Part shown: in pieces, positions 63,301 through 64,000 of the stretch
Position numbering within the stretch: the first letter of the stretch is position 1
Layout of the letters: each line of letters begins with the position of its first letter
Origin: Oryzias latipes
Lineage: Eukaryota; Chordata; Actinopteri; Beloniformes; Adrianichthyidae
Reading direction: 5' to 3'
Assembly: GCF_002234675.1 (NCBI RefSeq)
Contig: NC_019860.2
Coordinates: 16,794,536 to 16,858,535, forward strand
DNA length: 64,000 nucleotides
Position numbers and translations under genes: made by a program
Notes under the pieces: model-generated
What the model was told of the DNA's origin: nothing
The model's database searches: none
Seen by the model: only the letters and a program-made list of their open reading frames with translations

Positions 63301-64000
63301 AAAGCAGGTTTGTGAAATTGAAATGAGTTTGAACATCATTTGAATTAGCGTAACTCTTCGGCTGTTTTCCAAATGAGTGTTATTCAGATGGATTCCGATA
63401 GCTGAGAATAGCAAATTGCGCGGATGTATAACACTTTACTTGTAGTGAAGTCTTTACGCAATTAGCGTAAACCGGAAGATTCCGACGCTTTGGTTGGGTT
63501 ATTTTGGACTGATTGCTTAAATGGTTGAAGAGTTACGATAAATCAGGGAGCGTGTGCTGTGTGCTGAGAGTTAAGCATGTTTGTTTGATGAAGAGTGAAT
63601 TTTTGAGTAACACCCCCCTGGTGGTTACTCTGGGAACTACATCTGCATCTAGCTGGCCTGATTTTCAAAAAACCTTATAACTGAGAAGCCAAATGGCTGA
63701 TTTTCGCATCAGTTTTTTATCCTCACTGTGCTTTTGTTTATGTATTTCGGAGGCTATCGTGCTTACATTAATTTCATTTTATTTTAACTATTTAGGTTTA
63801 ACTATTTGAGATCCCAACAGAGAAAATGTCCATTTCAAAGACTGGACGTCCTACCTGTAGTGTGTTGCACACAAAGTCCGACTGCTCGTCCCCCCAGACG
63901 GTCTCCGCGGCAACCATCAGCACCATGACCCGAAAAAGGAACAGCACCGAGAGCCAGATTTTACCCAGAGAGGTGGAGTGACGATTGGCCCCCACCAGCT
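57322..64000 (-). CDS. Beta-type connexin, at least four coding exons, 5' end outside window
   Basis: A gap-junction subunit of the GJB (Cx26/Cx30/Cx30.3-like) group. Exons in transcript order: >64000-63855 ([13 protein letters not shown]... to CNTLQ; roughly the first dozen residues lie beyond the window), 58800-58648 ([12 protein letters not shown]... to KKLLQ), 57760-57612 (short loop, [16 protein letters not shown]), 57532-57322 ([10 protein letters not shown] to KAIAR). All borders are GT/AG and phases fit. Extracellular Cys sets are [12 protein letters not shown] and [12 protein letters not shown], followed by [15 protein letters not shown]. The cytoplasmic tail is only about ten residues, as in small beta connexins. 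None of its introns coincides with those of gja3. The first visible intron (5.05 kb) holds the nested transposons at 59.15-63.04 kb; another holds a hAT MITE. The exact GJB member is not assigned. Confidence 0.9.
57857..57998. mobile_element. 142-bp hAT-type MITE
   Basis: Left end CAGGAGTCCCCAAATCCAGG and right end, reverse complement CAGCAGTCCCTAAATCCAGG, form inverted repeats of about 22 bases with two or three differences. The CAG start and the 8-bp flanks CTTCTAAC/CTCTTTAA (partly matching) suit hAT. It is located in a beta-connexin intron. Confidence 0.65.
59518..60982 (+). pseudogene. SWIM-type zinc-finger gene remnant of nested transposon
   Basis: Recognisable exons: 59518-59677 ([20 protein letters not shown]..., ending HHYQ before GTAAGT), about 60235-60422 ([22 protein letters not shown]; then [22 protein letters not shown]), 60552-60648 ([16 protein letters not shown]... 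YKAYTG) and 60810-60982 ([15 protein letters not shown]... to a stop). The later splice junctions keep frame. The CxC...CxH signature of SWIM fingers ends in Asp rather than His, a poly-C run (60358-60375) interrupts the second exon, and the junction between exons 1 and 2 does not keep frame. In this family a YqaJ-type nuclease would follow; it is absent here. A nuclease helper role for the intact relative is from memory of the family, not seen here. Confidence 0.6.
61290..62352 (-). pseudogene. THAP-DDE transposase remnant, internally deleted and frameshifted
   Basis: The 5' exon from ATG 62352 codes a complete THAP DNA-binding domain: C..C (CCVPGC), SFHYFP, KWIQAI, then [10 protein letters not shown] (C2CH zinc ligands), then [11 protein letters not shown]. 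After a donor region (GTATGA near 62055, or GTAAGG after 61941), an exon from 61649 begins [17 protein letters not shown] (coiled coil). It then passes, in another frame, into [18 protein letters not shown] and IMIPPFK, which is the conserved end of DDE_Tnp_4-type transposases. A further frameshift leads to [19 protein letters not shown] and [19 protein letters not shown] before the stop at 61290-61292. The first two catalytic acidic blocks are gone. The intact relative would bind element ends through THAP and catalyse cut-and-paste transposition. Confidence 0.75.
63349..63545. repeat. Interspersed repeat family C, copy near last beta-connexin exon
   Basis: It opens GCGTAACTCTTCGGCTGTTTTCC and closes GGTTGAAGAGTTACG; the GTAACTCTTC/GAAGAGTTAC termini are inverted, so this is the clearest view of the family's ends. 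'tttacgcaattagcgtaaaccgg' lies inside. Confidence 0.6.

Noticed and set aside
57322..64000. Beta connexin as a pseudogene because it is broken into pieces
   Set aside because: All pieces have GT/AG borders, matching phases, intact Cys sets and no stops, so introns explain the breaks.

Overview
The window looks like nuclear DNA from a teleost fish, probably a medaka-like percomorph. Evidence: spliced vertebrate genes (hemopexin/Wap65, two connexins), fish-type L2 retrotransposons ending in ATTGA repeats, an R4/Dong (Rex6-like) retrotransposon, many short inverted-repeat DNA transposons, and long (TA)n, (GATA)n and poly-G tracts. The species assignment is inference.

Layout. 1-27 kb holds no host gene I can support. 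It contains a nearly complete L2 element with both ORFs open (about 3.04-7.91 kb), a 5'-truncated L2 with a 10-bp target duplication (16.9-17.3 kb), a 1-kb TA-flanked inverted-repeat element (13.7-14.7 kb), several MITE families and islands of unique sequence that could be regulatory. 27.1-34.2 kb: a RING-less NHL-repeat gene whose coding region is one exon; its likely 5' intron carries an R4/Dong-type retrotransposon embedded in a (TA)n microsatellite. 35.9-41.2 kb: a hemopexin gene (10 clear exons, 427 aa) plus an in-frame 144-bp candidate extra exon that resembles a hemopexin half-repeat. 48.0-51.3 kb (minus): gja3 (connexin 46 type), coding region split into three exons. 57.3-64.0 kb (minus, running off the window end): a beta-type connexin split into at least four exons.

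The most notable structure is in the largest intron of the beta connexin. A hAT-like element (59.15-63.04 kb) has been entered by a second, TA-flanked element (59.44-62.44 kb). The inner element has two convergent broken genes. One runs plus-strand, with a SWIM-type CxC...C region and several recognisable splice junctions. The other runs minus-strand, with a THAP DNA-binding domain joined through an internal deletion to the last part of a DDE (DDE_Tnp_4-type) transposase. The layout fits an internally deleted ISL2EU-like transposon.

The two connexins keep the linkage of GJA3 with beta connexins seen in other vertebrates, but their coding introns sit at different positions, suggesting independent intron gain. 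Hemopexin (heme scavenging in plasma) and the NHL gene share orientation and lie about 1.9 kb apart; mammalian HPX also neighbours an NHL protein gene (TRIM3).
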